From Flavobacterium psychrophilum (GTDB taxonomy: Bacteria; Bacteroidota; Bacteroidia; Flavobacteriales; Flavobacteriaceae), in NCBI GenBank assembly GCA_001708385.1, contig CP012388.1:2604001-2668000 (forward strand): a DNA stretch of 64,000 nucleotides. Direction: 5' to 3'. Made by a program: the position numbers and the translations under genes. Shown here piece by piece: positions 42,581-52,503 of this stretch (positions are counted from its first letter, which is position 1; each line of letters opens with the position of its first letter). A model generated the notes under the pieces. That model was given only the letters and a program-made list of their open reading frames with translations. It was not told the origin of the DNA and made no database searches.

Positions 42581-44488
42581 CTATAAAGTTTCGGTTAACC
42601 ATTTGAAAAACTCACGTTGCCAAACCAATGCGTTTTGTGGCTTAAGCACCCAGTGGTTTTCTTCCGGGAAAAGCATAAAGCGGCTCTTAATACCTCTTAA
42701 CTGCGCCGCCTGAAACGCTTCCTGTCCCTGCCCGATCGGTACACGGTAATCTATACCACCCTGGATAACGAAGATAGGTGTGTTCCACTTGTCTACATTG
42801 TTAATTGGGTTAAACTGAGTGTATGTTTTTTGTGCCGCAGCATTATTTTTTTCCCAGTAAGCACCGCCACTATCCCAGTTGGTAAAGAAAACTTCTTCGG
42901 TTGTGCCATACATGCTTTGCAGGTTAAATACACCACAATGAGAAATTAATGTTTTAAAACGGTTGTTGTGAATTCCCGCAAGATAGAATACAGAATATCC
43001 TCCGTAGCTGGCACCAACAGCACCAAGCCTTGCTTTGTCAACATACGATTCCTTTGCTACGTCATCTATAGCAGCAAGATAGTCGTCCATAACCTGGCCG
43101 CCCCAGTCTTTACTGATAGCTTCATTCCACTCTACACCATGACCCGGCATACCGCGGCGGTTGGGTGCTACAACAATATAGCCCTGTGCCGCCATAACCT
43201 GAAAGTTCCATCTGAAAGAATAGAACTGTGTAAGCGCACTTTGTGGTCCGCCCTGGCAGTAAAGTAGCGCAGGGTATTTCTTTTTAGCATCAAAGTTTGG
43301 AGGAAGTACCACCCAAACCAGCATCTTTTTACCATCGGTAGTGGTAACGTAACGCTTTTCGGTTTTGCTCATTGCAATTCCGGCGTATGCCGCATTATTC
43401 ACTTTAGATAGCTGAGCCCATTTTTTCTTCTTAAGGTCGTAGCTGTAAATTTCAGAAGCGTGGTTCATGTCGGTACGCTCTACAATAACTTTATCACCGC
43501 TAAATCCGGTAATACCGTTGATGTCAAAAAAGCCGTCGGTAAGCTGTCTTACGGTAACTGCAATTTTAGTCAACCCAGGGAAGTTTACTTCAAACAACTG
43601 TTTTGTTCCATCGGTAGGGGCAAGAAAATAAACTTTCTTTCCGTCCGGGCTCCATGTAAAGCTGTCTACAGTGCCGTCCCATGCAGCGGTAAGGTTAATG
43701 TCTGTGCCTTTAAAGCGTACAATAATATCATTTTTATCGGCCTCATAACCATCGCGTTTCATTTGCAGCCATGTAAGGTCGCCTTGTGGCGAATACGCAG
43801 GCTGGGTGTCGTAACCCGGGTTGTTTGGGGTAAGGTTTACCGTTTTTTTAGTGTCCAGGTTATATTCGTAAAGGTCGGTATTGGTGCTTGTAGCATACGC
43901 AGTACCTGCCTTTTTCTTACTTACGTAAACGATGCTTTTACCATCGGGAGACCATGTGTAATCTTCTTCGCCGCCAAAAGGCTTCTGTGGAGAATCGTAT
44001 GGTTCGTTAGGCATAATGTCTACAAAGCTCTTTTTGTCGGTGTCGCCTACGGTAGTGTAGCCAACGTGGTTGTGGGTGCCATCGTTCCATGTGTCCCAGT
44101 GGCGATAATCCAATCCATCATATACCTGAACATTGCTTTTGTCAAGCTCAGGATAAAAATCTTTACCATGTACTTTGTCTACTTTTACTTCATTAGATGT
44201 AAGTGCCCATTTGCCATCGGCAGATACATACTTGTCGGTAAGCAGGTTTTTATATTCGGTAACTTCGGTGGCTGTGCCTCCGTTTACCGGAATAGTATAA
44301 AATTTTGAGGCCGATTTATTTTCCTCAATATTTGGTACAGATACTTTATAGACAATGTTTTTGCCATCTTTAGTAATGCCCAGCGCGCTTACGCGACCCA
44401 GTTTCCAGAGCTGTTCGGGTGTCATGACTTGTTGTGCCGAAGCGGATAATCCCATGATGCTTACAGTTAGTAGTAGAAATTTTTTCAT
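42581..44488 (-). CDS. Secreted S9 family prolyl-type peptidase
   Basis: 635 residues. Signal peptide MKKFLLLTVSIMGLSASAQ. A beta-propeller half (about 30-370, with repeated WSPDGK blades) is followed by an alpha/beta hydrolase half with the Ser in GASYGGYS (about residue 485), Asp in IQGGIDYRVP and His in ENHWV. Matches dipeptidyl-peptidase 5 / acylaminoacyl-type S9 peptidases of Bacteroidota that degrade peptides in the periplasm. Monocistronic. Confidence 0.93.
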   Translation of the reverse strand: MKKFLLLTVSIMGLSASAQQVMTPEQLWKLGRVSALGITKDGKNIVYKVSVPNIEENKSASKFYTIPVNGGTATEVTEYKNLLTDKYVSADGKWALTSNEVKVDKVHGKDFYPELDKSNVQVYDGLDYRHWDTWNDGTHNHVGYTTVGDTDKKSFVDIMPNEPYDSPQKPFGGEEDYTWSPDGKSIVYVSKKKAGTAYATSTNTDLYEYNLDTKKTVNLTPNNPGYDTQPAYSPQGDLTWLQMKRDGYEADKNDIIVRFKGTDINLTAAWDGTVDSFTWSPDGKKVYFLAPTDGTKQLFEVNFPGLTKIAVTVRQLTDGFFDINGITGFSGDKVIVERTDMNHASEIYSYDLKKKKWAQLSKVNNAAYAGIAMSKTEKRYVTTTDGKKMLVWVVLPPNFDAKKKYPALLYCQGGPQSALTQFYSFRWNFQVMAAQGYIVVAPNRRGMPGHGVEWNEAISKDWGGQVMDDYLAAIDDVAKESYVDKARLGAVGASYGGYSVFYLAGIHNNRFKTLISHCGVFNLQSMYGTTEEVFFTNWDSGGAYWEKNNAAAQKTYTQFNPINNVDKWNTPIFVIQGGIDYRVPIGQGQEAFQAAQLRGIKSRFMLFPEENHWVLKPQNALVWQREFFKWLTETL

Positions 44489-44699
44489 TGGTAACAGTTT
44501 TAACGGGGCTAAAAGTAATGATTTTCTTTGATTTGACCCGATTTAACGAATGTTGATGCGTTTACTGCTTAAGCTGTAAAATAAAAATGCATTTTGTGTT
44601 AAATGTTTGTGAATGGTGCAAAATAATATTGTAAAAACCATATGGAAACCCTCATTTCAAAAAATATGAGTATTTTCACGCACTTAAAACCTAACATTA

Positions 44700-45929
44700 G
44701 TGAAGAGCAACAATAAACTTTTTATTGCTATAGTGGCGGGCCTTATCCTGGGTGTAGCCCTGGGCGGCCTTGTGCATTATCAATACACAGAAAGCGTAGA
44801 GGGTTTTGCTAAAAACATCAAGCTGCTGGGTACCATATTCATCCGAATGGTACAAATGATCATTGCGCCACTTGTTTTTTCTACCCTTGTGGTAGGAATT
44901 GCAAAAATGGGCGACATGAAAATGGTGGGCCGTGTAGGTGGTAAGGCAATGATATGGTTTATTACCGCATCATTAATGTCTTTATTATTGGGTATGGTGC
45001 TTGTAAACTGGATAGAACCGGGTAAAAATACAAGTATCTCTATGGCCGATGTTAAGCCGGCCGATGACTTAGTAAGCAATACGCATGCCTTTTCGTTGGA
45101 ACAGTTTGTAACGCATGTTGTACCCAAAAGCATTTTCGAGGCACTGGCAACAAACGAAATTCTTCAAATTGTTATCTTCTCAATACTGTTTGGTATAGCA
45201 TTATCATCAATTGGTAAAATTGCAGAACCTATTATAAAAGTGCTGGATACATTGGCGCACGCCATTTTAAAAATGGTTGGTTACATAATGTGGGTAGCAC
45301 CAATAGGTGTTTTTGGGGCAGTAGCTGGTGCTGTTGCTATTTATGGCTTTGATATATGGAAGCTGTACGCTAACTACCTTGCCGCATTTGCCTTTGGTAT
45401 ACTTTGCCTTTGGATAGTATTGCTGGGTGTGGGTTACCTTATTTTAGGCAACAGGCTGTGGACGCTTCTTAAAAGGCTTGCCAGTCCGCTGCTTATTGCG
45501 TTTTCTACAACCAGTAGTGAGGCGGTTTTCCCTAAACTTACAGAAGAATTAGAAAGATTTGGGTGCGATCCTAAAATAGTTTCGTTCACTTTACCGTTAG
45601 GGTATTCGTTCAACCTTGATGGCAGCATGATGTACATGACCTTTGCGAGTTTGTTTATCGCCCAGGTGTATGGAATAGATATGCCGCTTGAAAAACAAAT
45701 TTTAATGCTGCTGGTACTTATGTTGACCAGCAAAGGGATTGCCGGTGTTCCCAGGGCATCTCTTATTGTGGTTGTGGCAACCTGTGCTATGTTTGGCATT
45801 CCGCCCGAAGGTATAGCGCTGATTTTGCCAATAGACCATTTTTGTGACATGGCACGTAGTATGACAAACGTGTTGGGCAATGCATTAGCTACAAGTGCTG
45901 TAGACAAATGGGAAACAAAAAAGAATTAA
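44700..45929 (+). CDS. Dicarboxylate/amino acid:cation symporter (DAACS family)
   Basis: Takes up C4-dicarboxylates or glutamate with sodium or protons. 409 residues from a GTG at 44700 (MKSNNKLFIAIVAGLILG); no nearby ATG gives the full first helix. Conserved elements: IRMVQMIIAPLVFSTLV, the serine-rich hairpin AFSTTSSEAVFPKL, NLDGSMMYM and the final GIPPEGIALILPIDHFCDMARS. Length is normal. Monocistronic; 33 bases to dedA. Confidence 0.93.
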   Translation: MKSNNKLFIAIVAGLILGVALGGLVHYQYTESVEGFAKNIKLLGTIFIRMVQMIIAPLVFSTLVVGIAKMGDMKMVGRVGGKAMIWFITASLMSLLLGMVLVNWIEPGKNTSISMADVKPADDLVSNTHAFSLEQFVTHVVPKSIFEALATNEILQIVIFSILFGIALSSIGKIAEPIIKVLDTLAHAILKMVGYIMWVAPIGVFGAVAGAVAIYGFDIWKLYANYLAAFAFGILCLWIVLLGVGYLILGNRLWTLLKRLASPLLIAFSTTSSEAVFPKLTEELERFGCDPKIVSFTLPLGYSFNLDGSMMYMTFASLFIAQVYGIDMPLEKQILMLLVLMLTSKGIAGVPRASLIVVVATCAMFGIPPEGIALILPIDHFCDMARSMTNVLGNALATSAVDKWETKKN

Positions 45930-45962
45930 TTCACACACGATCAATCAAAGACACAAATCATT

Positions 45963-46700
45963 ATGGACAGTTTTCACTGGACGCAGTTAATCAATCCGGA
46001 ATTTTATATTAATCTCCAGATAGGCGGGGTACCGGTAGGTATCTACGTAGTTTTATTTATAGTTTTTGCCGAAACAGGCCTTTTTGCAGGGTTCTTCCTG
46101 CCGGGCGACAGCCTTTTATTTCTTGCAGGTATATACAGTACAGAGCTTATGGCTACACTGTTTACTATAGAAGGCGAATTTTTAAACGTACTGCTGCTAT
46201 CGGTTCTGGTAGCGCTTGCAGGTATTGTGGGTAATACTTTTGGTTACTGGTTTGGTGCCAGGAGCGGAAGCTACCTTTACACAAAAGAAGACTCTTTCTG
46301 GTTCAAGAAAAAATACCTTGTGCAGTCGCATGAGTTTTTTGAAAAACACGGTGGACGCGCAATTATCTTTGCACGTTTCCTGCCTGTTATCCGTACGTTT
46401 GCCCCAATTATTGCGGGTATCGTAAAAATGGATAAGAAAAAGTTCATGCTGTTTAACGTTATCAGTTCTTTCCTATGGTCATGTACGCTGATATTTGCAG
46501 GGCGTTATTTATACAAGCTTTTCCTTGATAAATTTGAAATTGACCTTAAATCTCACATTGAGATCATCATCATAGGTATTGTACTTATTACAACAGTTCC
46601 TTTAGTTATCAATGCGCTTAAAGGTAAAAAGATTACCGAAGAAGAAGCAAAGAATGAAGCGAACGACGGAGACGATTCTAACATCATGCCTCCGGTGTAA
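45963..46700 (+). CDS. DedA family membrane protein
   Basis: 245 residues of the SNARE-associated/DedA fold: FAETGLFAGFFLPGDSLLFLAG (about 35-56), GNTFGYWFGAR, and the conserved FFEKHGGRAIIFARFLPVIR (about 130-150), where the two arginines and the Phe-Gly motif support flippase function. Probably carries undecaprenyl phosphate or phospholipid. Its TAA shares one base with the next gene's ATG (TAATG), so they are coupled. Confidence 0.9.
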   Translation: MDSFHWTQLINPEFYINLQIGGVPVGIYVVLFIVFAETGLFAGFFLPGDSLLFLAGIYSTELMATLFTIEGEFLNVLLLSVLVALAGIVGNTFGYWFGARSGSYLYTKEDSFWFKKKYLVQSHEFFEKHGGRAIIFARFLPVIRTFAPIIAGIVKMDKKKFMLFNVISSFLWSCTLIFAGRYLYKLFLDKFEIDLKSHIEIIIIGIVLITTVPLVINALKGKKITEEEAKNEANDGDDSNIMPPV

Positions 46701-47809
46701 TGTTCAGCTATTGGGAAATAAAGAACTGGTTTACTAATGTAGACTATACAATTGTTGGTAGTGGCATAGTGGGTCTTCATGCCGCACTGCGCCTTCGCGA
46801 ACGTTTTCCGAAAAGCAAGATACTTGTTATAGAAAAGGGGCCGCTTCCGCAGGGAGCAAGCACCAAGAATGCCGGGTTTGCCTGTTTTGGAAGCCTGTCT
46901 GAAATCAATGATGATTTAAAAACCCATACTGAAGAAGAAGTTTTATCGCTGATACAAAAACGCTGGGCAGGTTTGCAGCTTTTGCGCAAACGCCTTGGCG
47001 ATACGGTTATCGACTTTAAGCCTTATGGTGGCTATGAACTTTTTCTGAAAGATGATGTTGCGGGTTACGAAGAGTGCCTTCGGCGGATGCCTTTTGTAAA
47101 CGAAGTGTTGAAACCGCTTTTTAAAACCGATGTGTTTGCAAAAGAGGTAGATCGTTTCGATTTTATGGGTATCCATGAATATTTAATTTTCAATCCGTTT
47201 GAAGGGCAGATTGATACCGGGAACATGATGCAGGCATTGTTGAAAGAAGCAGTGTCTAATGATATTCTTATCCTCAACAGCCAGACGGTTACTGCCATTC
47301 ACGAAAAAATCGGCGGGGTAGATGTAGCGTTGGGCGACTTTAGCTTCTTCACTAAAAAGCTTTTGTTTACTACCAATGGCTTTGCTTCTGCAATTACCAA
47401 GGGTGCTGTTAAGCCCGCAAGAGCGCAGGTACTTATTACCGAGCCAATCCCTAACCTTGATATAAAAGGGACTTTTCATATTGATCGCGGGTATTACTAC
47501 TTCCGCAATATAAACGACCGTATTCTGTTTGGCGGAGCACGTAATCTTGATTTTGAAGGCGAAACAACGACTGAATTCAAGACGACTGAACTCATTCAGA
47601 ACCAGCTGGAAAAAATGCTGCGTGAAGTCATCCTTCCCAATACCGACTTTACCATTGCCCACCGCTGGAGTGGAATAATGGGTATGGGCAATCACAAGAA
47701 ACCAATTGTTGAGCAATTGTCAGCGCATACCTATTGTGGCGTTCGCCTGGGTGGAATGGGTGTCGCTATCGGTAGCATAATTGGCGCAGAATTAGCGGAA
47801 TTGGTTTAA
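46700..47809 (+). CDS. FAD-dependent oxidoreductase, DAO family
   Basis: 369 residues. The N-terminal dinucleotide loop VGSGIVGLHAALRLRER is preceded by a WFTNVDYTI start. Later parts include ASTKNAGFACFGS, RAQVLITEP, GGARNLDF and the C-terminal FAD-binding GVRLGGMGVAIGS. Glycine-oxidase/DadA-like fold; substrate unknown. Overlaps dedA by one base (TAATG), so it is translated with it. Confidence 0.9.
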   Translation: MFSYWEIKNWFTNVDYTIVGSGIVGLHAALRLRERFPKSKILVIEKGPLPQGASTKNAGFACFGSLSEINDDLKTHTEEEVLSLIQKRWAGLQLLRKRLGDTVIDFKPYGGYELFLKDDVAGYEECLRRMPFVNEVLKPLFKTDVFAKEVDRFDFMGIHEYLIFNPFEGQIDTGNMMQALLKEAVSNDILILNSQTVTAIHEKIGGVDVALGDFSFFTKKLLFTTNGFASAITKGAVKPARAQVLITEPIPNLDIKGTFHIDRGYYYFRNINDRILFGGARNLDFEGETTTEFKTTELIQNQLEKMLREVILPNTDFTIAHRWSGIMGMGNHKKPIVEQLSAHTYCGVRLGGMGVAIGSIIGAELAELV

Positions 47810-47818
47810 TGAATTAAT

Positions 47819-47996
47819 ATGCTAAAACCTAATCTCAAAAATATACTTCTCTTTATCTTCGTAAAGCATATTTTGTCCAGCCAACTATTTAAATGGAATA
47901 TATAATGCCTTAATAGGAGCTATTGTATTATTGCTGTTTTTTTATAAGAGTGTAAGAAGCAAGGCAAAAACATATCCAACTAATTCGTAATTTCGC
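47819..47996 (+). pseudogene. Possible frameshifted small membrane protein remnant
   Basis: An ATG at 47819 opens 28 codons (MLKPNLKNILLFIFVKH...) ending at a TAA at 47903. The +1 frame then reads a 16-residue hydrophobic stretch ALIGAIVLLLFFYKSV and a polar tail to a stop at 47994. Together they resemble one broken small membrane gene, but neither part is recognised. Confidence 0.25.
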
Positions 47997-48017
47997 CAAC
48001 TGTTAACCAACTGTTGT

Positions 48018-48701
48018 ATGTTTAAAAAAATAGCCCGTTTTCTTTTTAAGGCGCTTTTGTGGTTTATAGCCCTTTCGGTATTCTCTGTAATTGTGTTCCG
48101 TTTTGTTCCGGTTCCGTTTACTCCACTTATGATTTCCAGAGCTTTTGAGCATAAAGAGTCAGGCCGCGAAATGACAGCCAGCCATGACTGGGTGCCGATA
48201 GAGGAAATCTCGCCAAACCTTCAAAAAGCGGTTATTGCCAGTGAGGACGATCTTTTCCTGACGCACAATGGCTTTAACTTTGATGCCATGTACAAGGCAT
48301 TCAAAAACAATAACAAAGGTAAAAAGCTTAAGGGCGGAAGTACGATATCGCAGCAAACGGCTAAAAACGTTTTCTTATGGCAGGGGAGAAGCTACCTTCG
48401 TAAAGGACTGGAAGCTTATTTTACCGTGTTGATAGAAATGCTTTGGAGTAAAGAGCGTATTATGGAGGTGTATCTTAACAGCATAGAAATGGGCGATGGT
48501 GTGTACGGTGCACAGGCTGCTGCTCAATACTGGTATAGTAAAGACGCTAAAGACCTTACCAAATACCAGGCTGCAGGTATTGCAGCTATCCTTCCAAATC
48601 CAAGAAGATTCAAAGCCGTTAAGTCTTCCGGTTATACCGAAAGGCGTAAGGGCAGAATTATAAAATTAATGCGTTACGTTAAGCTGGATTACGAACAGTG
48701 A
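48018..48701 (+). CDS. mtgA: Monofunctional biosynthetic peptidoglycan transglycosylase
   Basis: 227 residues. One N-terminal helix (about 10-32) is followed by the GT51 domain: the catalytic Glu in VIASEDDLFLTHNGFN, KGGSTISQQTAKN, RKGLEAYFTVLIEM, and KERIMEVYLNSIEMG. It polymerises glycan strands from lipid II without a transpeptidase domain. The next gene starts in its stop (GTGA overlap). Confidence 0.95.
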   Translation: MFKKIARFLFKALLWFIALSVFSVIVFRFVPVPFTPLMISRAFEHKESGREMTASHDWVPIEEISPNLQKAVIASEDDLFLTHNGFNFDAMYKAFKNNNKGKKLKGGSTISQQTAKNVFLWQGRSYLRKGLEAYFTVLIEMLWSKERIMEVYLNSIEMGDGVYGAQAAAQYWYSKDAKDLTKYQAAGIAAILPNPRRFKAVKSSGYTERRKGRIIKLMRYVKLDYEQ

Positions 48702-49642
48702 AAAAAATCTATGCCATAACCGCATTACTGTTTTTTGTACACTCTTACGGACAGAAACCTGCTGAGATTGGCCTCATAACCGATAACGATTTATATACTT
48801 CGCCAATAAACGACCAGTACTATACTGCCGGGATGGAATTTTTTTACCGATACCTTAGCGATCATCAAAGCGAAAAGGTAGCTAAAAAAATATACGATTT
48901 CAGGGTAGGTCAGTATATTTATAATCCGCAGTCGGTTCGTGCGGAAGATATCAATGTAAACGACAGGCCTTTCGCCGGATATCTGTTTGGTGAATTCGGT
49001 ATCAATTACTTTTATACTAATGAAAGTGTTCTTAAGCTAAATGTTCAGGGTGGCGTTGTTGGTCCTGAAGCAGGAGCCGAAGCCGTACAAAAAGGACTGC
49101 ATAAACTTATAGGATACCCAACTGTTCGTGGATGGCAGTACCAGATAACAACTGCCGTAGCTGCCCAACTAGGTGTTTACTATTCGCATAAAATATTAGG
49201 CGGACGTTTTAAAGAAAAAGTCGATTTTCACGTCCTGGGCGAGTTAAATGCCGGAACGATATGGAATAGTGCAAGTATTGGCGGAATGATGCGTATAAGC
49301 CTTAAAAGACCGCTTCAGGCGATGTATAATTCCAGCCTTCACAACGCCGTGCTGAATAAAGATAAAGAATCATACAAACAGCATCGCGAACTTTTCCTGT
49401 ACCTGAATCCAAACGTTCAGTACATGCAGTATGATGCCACTATAGAAGGCAGTCATTTTAACGATACGAGCCCGGTTACTTTCCCGCTGATACCTTTCCG
49501 TTTTAATGCAGAAGTCGGCGTAAAATACCGCTATAACAATTGGAATTATTCGTACTCTTTTAACTACCGTGGTAAAGAGCTTTCTAATAATGTTATAACC
49601 GGTTTTTATTACGGATCTATACAGGTGTCTTATCTGTTATAG
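48698..49642 (+). CDS. LpxR-family lipid A deacylase, outer membrane
   Basis: 314 residues. Signal peptide MKKIYAITALLFFVHSYGQ, then the LpxR-type DNDLYTSPINDQYYTAGMEF and DRPFAGYLF, the regions that form the active-site pocket in the barrel. It ends in a hydrophobic strand. It starts with GTG overlapping the mtgA stop by 4 bases, so its synthesis is linked to cell-wall polymerase. Predicted to remove the 3'-acyloxyacyl chain of lipid A; substrate specificity not tested. Weakly conserved catalytic residues are not certain by eye. Confidence 0.82.
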   Translation: MKKIYAITALLFFVHSYGQKPAEIGLITDNDLYTSPINDQYYTAGMEFFYRYLSDHQSEKVAKKIYDFRVGQYIYNPQSVRAEDINVNDRPFAGYLFGEFGINYFYTNESVLKLNVQGGVVGPEAGAEAVQKGLHKLIGYPTVRGWQYQITTAVAAQLGVYYSHKILGGRFKEKVDFHVLGELNAGTIWNSASIGGMMRISLKRPLQAMYNSSLHNAVLNKDKESYKQHRELFLYLNPNVQYMQYDATIEGSHFNDTSPVTFPLIPFRFNAEVGVKYRYNNWNYSYSFNYRGKELSNNVITGFYYGSIQVSYLL

Positions 49643-49762
49643 TTTATGTCAAAAGCCCGTTGTGTATTAGAGCATAAAGTTTTTAAGCACTCAGGGTTCT
49701 TTTCTTATTACAGCAGAATAGCTTCGAGCATCCCTATGTAACGGCATTCAAAAGGGAATAAA

Positions 49763-49805
49763 AAAAATCTACTACTGCACCTTTAAAGTGCAATAATAGA
49801 TTTTT
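49763..49805. terminator. Shared terminator of converging genes
   Basis: AAAATCTA...TAGATTTT with inner TGCAC...GTGCA; bidirectional. Confidence 0.8.
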
Positions 49806-49854
49806 GTTTTATAATAAGCTATTCAGGTTCAAGTTGCCTCTGCGTACTGAACTC

Positions 49855-51981
49855 TTATTTCTTCACATTCGGAGTAACCCCCATGTTGTATAGTGTAAAT
49901 GCCTGTACGTCGCTGTATTCGTCGATCATTTGAGCAATAGATTTTCCTGCGCCGTGTCCTGCTTTAACGCCAATACGTATAAGTACAGGGTTATCGCCCT
50001 GATGCTTGTCCTGAAGTTCGGCAGCAAATTTAAAGCTGTGTGCAGGTACAACACGGTCGTCATGGTCGCCCGTTAATACCATTGTAGCAGGATATTTAGT
50101 GCCTTTTTTTACATTGTGTACAGGAGAGTATCCTTTAAGGTAATTAAACATTTCTGCATTGTCTTCTGCAGTACCGTAGTCGTATGCCCATCCGGCGCCT
50201 GCCGTAAATGTATGGTAACGTAACATGTCAAGTACACCCACCGCAGGTAAGGCCACTTTCATAAGGTCAGGACGTTGTGTCATCGTTGCACCAACAAGCA
50301 ATCCACCATTAGATCCTCCGCTTATAGCAAGGTAATCTGATGACGTAAACTTATTTGCGATCAGGTATTCACCGGCAGCAATAAAGTCGTCAAACACATT
50401 TTGTTTTTGCTGTTTTGTTCCTGCATCATGCCATTTTTTGCCGTACTCACCACCACCACGAAGGTTTGCAACGGCATAAATACCGCCATTTTCCATCCAT
50501 ACCGCATTAGAAATGCTAAAGCTTGGCGTAAGGCTGATGTTGAAACCGCCATAACCGTAAAGTATAGTTGGGTTTTTGCCATCCAGCTTAATGCCTTTTT
50601 TATGAGTTATGATCATCGGGATCTTCGTTCCGTCTTTTGACGTGTAGAATACCTGTTTCGATTCGTAATCATCACTATTGAAATCTACTTTTGGTCTTTG
50701 GTATAGTTCTGATTTACCCGATTTAGCATCGAATGAATAAATGGTTCCCGGCGTCGTATAATTTGTGAAAGAATAATAAAGTACCTTCTCTTCTTTTTTA
50801 CCTCCAAAACCTCCGGCAGTACCTAGTCCCGGTAATGTCACTGTGCGTACCAGTTTGCCTTTATAATCGTATTGTTTTACAACAGATACCGCATCCTGCA
50901 TGTATTCTGCAAAGATAAAGCCCGATCCTGTAGAGGCAGAAAGTACATTCTCTGTTTCAGGGATAAGGTCTTTCCAGTTTTTTTGCTGAGGATTGGCTGC
51001 ATCAACGGTAACCACCTTCATGTTTGGCGCGTTATAGTCGGTAGCAATATACAGTGTGCTGCCATCATTGTCTATGATGTTGCTGTTAGAATCAAAATTA
51101 TCTACAATCGCAACAAATTTGCTGTCCGGTTTGGTAAGGTCTTTAATGTAAAGCTCACCACCTGAAGTTGAATTTGCAGCCGATACGATCAGGTAACGTA
51201 AATCTTCGGTTACACCTCCGCCAACGTAGCGTCTTTTCTGGTCAAGCCCAAAAATTACTTTATCGTCTTTTTGTGGGGTGCCCAGTTTGTGGTAGTACAG
51301 TTTGTGTTGGTCTGTCTTTGCAGAAAGCTCGCTGCCTACCGGCTTGTCATAGCTGGAATAATAGAAACCTTCATTGCCATACCACGAAACACCACTGAAT
51401 TTTACATCAACAATAGGGTCGCCGATAAGTTTTTTTGTTTTGGTGTCCATAATAAACACCTTGCGCCAGTCGCTTCCTCCTTCAGAAATAGAGTAAGCCA
51501 TCAGGTCGCCTTTTTTCGTAAAGTTGGTTCCGCCTAAAGAAGTTGTTCCGTCTTTAGAAAGCGTGTTGGGGTCAAGAAAAACTTCTTCTTTACCCGCTTT
51601 ATCTTTTCGGTATAAAACCGATTGGTTTTGCAGTCCGTTGTTTTTAAAGTAATAGGTGTAATCGCCTTCTTTAAAAGGAGCACCTATCTTTTCGTAGTTC
51701 CATAGTTTTTCAAGGCGTGCCCTTATAGCAGCGCGAAACGGAATTTTAGATAAGTAGCTATAGGTAACCTCGTTCTCTGCTTTTACCCATGCGGCTGTTT
51801 CGTCGCTTCGGTCGTCTTCCAGCCATCGGTATGGGTCGGGTACATTGGTTCCAAAATAAGTATCAACATTGTCTGCCTTGCGGGTAACAGGGTATTTAAG
51901 TGAAGTTTTGCTATTGTTGTGCATTTGTGCATTAATGGTAAGGCTGCAGGCTGCAGCCATCAAGGTTAGCGCTGTTTTCAT
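49855..51981 (-). CDS. Secreted prolyl oligopeptidase (S9A)
   Basis: Cleaves short peptides after proline. 708 residues. Signal peptide to about 18 (MKTALTLMAAACSLTINAQ). Propeller half about 80-430, then the hydrolase half with Ser in AISGGSNGGLLV (about 555), Asp in TGDHDDRV and His in KAGHGAGKS. PDPYRWLEDD (about 48-57) is the N-terminal hallmark. Length matches S9A. It has its own -7 element and terminator. Confidence 0.95.
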   Translation of the reverse strand: MKTALTLMAAACSLTINAQMHNNSKTSLKYPVTRKADNVDTYFGTNVPDPYRWLEDDRSDETAAWVKAENEVTYSYLSKIPFRAAIRARLEKLWNYEKIGAPFKEGDYTYYFKNNGLQNQSVLYRKDKAGKEEVFLDPNTLSKDGTTSLGGTNFTKKGDLMAYSISEGGSDWRKVFIMDTKTKKLIGDPIVDVKFSGVSWYGNEGFYYSSYDKPVGSELSAKTDQHKLYYHKLGTPQKDDKVIFGLDQKRRYVGGGVTEDLRYLIVSAANSTSGGELYIKDLTKPDSKFVAIVDNFDSNSNIIDNDGSTLYIATDYNAPNMKVVTVDAANPQQKNWKDLIPETENVLSASTGSGFIFAEYMQDAVSVVKQYDYKGKLVRTVTLPGLGTAGGFGGKKEEKVLYYSFTNYTTPGTIYSFDAKSGKSELYQRPKVDFNSDDYESKQVFYTSKDGTKIPMIITHKKGIKLDGKNPTILYGYGGFNISLTPSFSISNAVWMENGGIYAVANLRGGGEYGKKWHDAGTKQQKQNVFDDFIAAGEYLIANKFTSSDYLAISGGSNGGLLVGATMTQRPDLMKVALPAVGVLDMLRYHTFTAGAGWAYDYGTAEDNAEMFNYLKGYSPVHNVKKGTKYPATMVLTGDHDDRVVPAHSFKFAAELQDKHQGDNPVLIRIGVKAGHGAGKSIAQMIDEYSDVQAFTLYNMGVTPNVKK

Positions 51982-52002
51982 TTTTTAGCTGGGTTTGATA
52001 CA

Positions 52003-52010
52003 CAAAAATA
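52003..52010 (-). promoter_or_regulatory. -7 element of the prolyl oligopeptidase gene
   Basis: TATTTTTG, exact match, 21 bases before the ATG. Confidence 0.5.
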
Positions 52011-52024
52011 GCAAAACCTTTGAC

Positions 52025-52402
52025 TTATGATATAAATAGCGGCCTGTATTTCTGCCTGTTCTTGTATAATAAAATTCCGTTTAATATAACTACAAGCAAT
52101 GCTGTGCCTATTGCAGGGATATCCAGGAACAGGTGAAACAGTAATATATTAAGTGAAATAGGTATAAGAAGCAGTAGTGCAAATGGTGTCCAGACCCTGA
52201 ATAATAAAAGCAATCCGATGATGATTTCCGCTAGTGCTACCAGTGTAAGTATATAACCGGTATTTGCGAGAGAAGTTAAAAAAGAAGCGGCTTCGGCCGG
52301 TGGTTGTGGTAATGGAATAAAAGGATAGATTTTGTTAGCACCGAATACGATCAGGATAAGGCCGAGGGCTATCCGTACAATTTGAGTAAATTTAGAATCC
52401 AT
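52025..52402 (-). CDS. DoxX family membrane protein
   Basis: 125 residues with four hydrophobic segments (about 7-28, 47-68, 70-90, 95-112). The N-terminal FTQIVRIALGLILIVFGANK and the second-helix region TLVALAEIIIGLLLLF match DoxX/DoxD-like proteins, whose roles include thiosulphate oxidation and redox homeostasis. No cofactor motif. Separated from the lipoprotein gene by a long hairpin, so probably not co-regulated with the metal locus. Confidence 0.85.
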   Translation of the reverse strand: MDSKFTQIVRIALGLILIVFGANKIYPFIPLPQPPAEAASFLTSLANTGYILTLVALAEIIIGLLLLFRVWTPFALLLLIPISLNILLFHLFLDIPAIGTALLVVILNGILLYKNRQKYRPLFIS

Positions 52403-52503
52403 AGGCTAATGTGTTTAAGTTTGTGAATTAAAGAACATTAGCTTAAAGTTAATGAAAATAACTATTACGTTTTAGTAAAAACGATATAAATATTTCAATT
52501 GTA

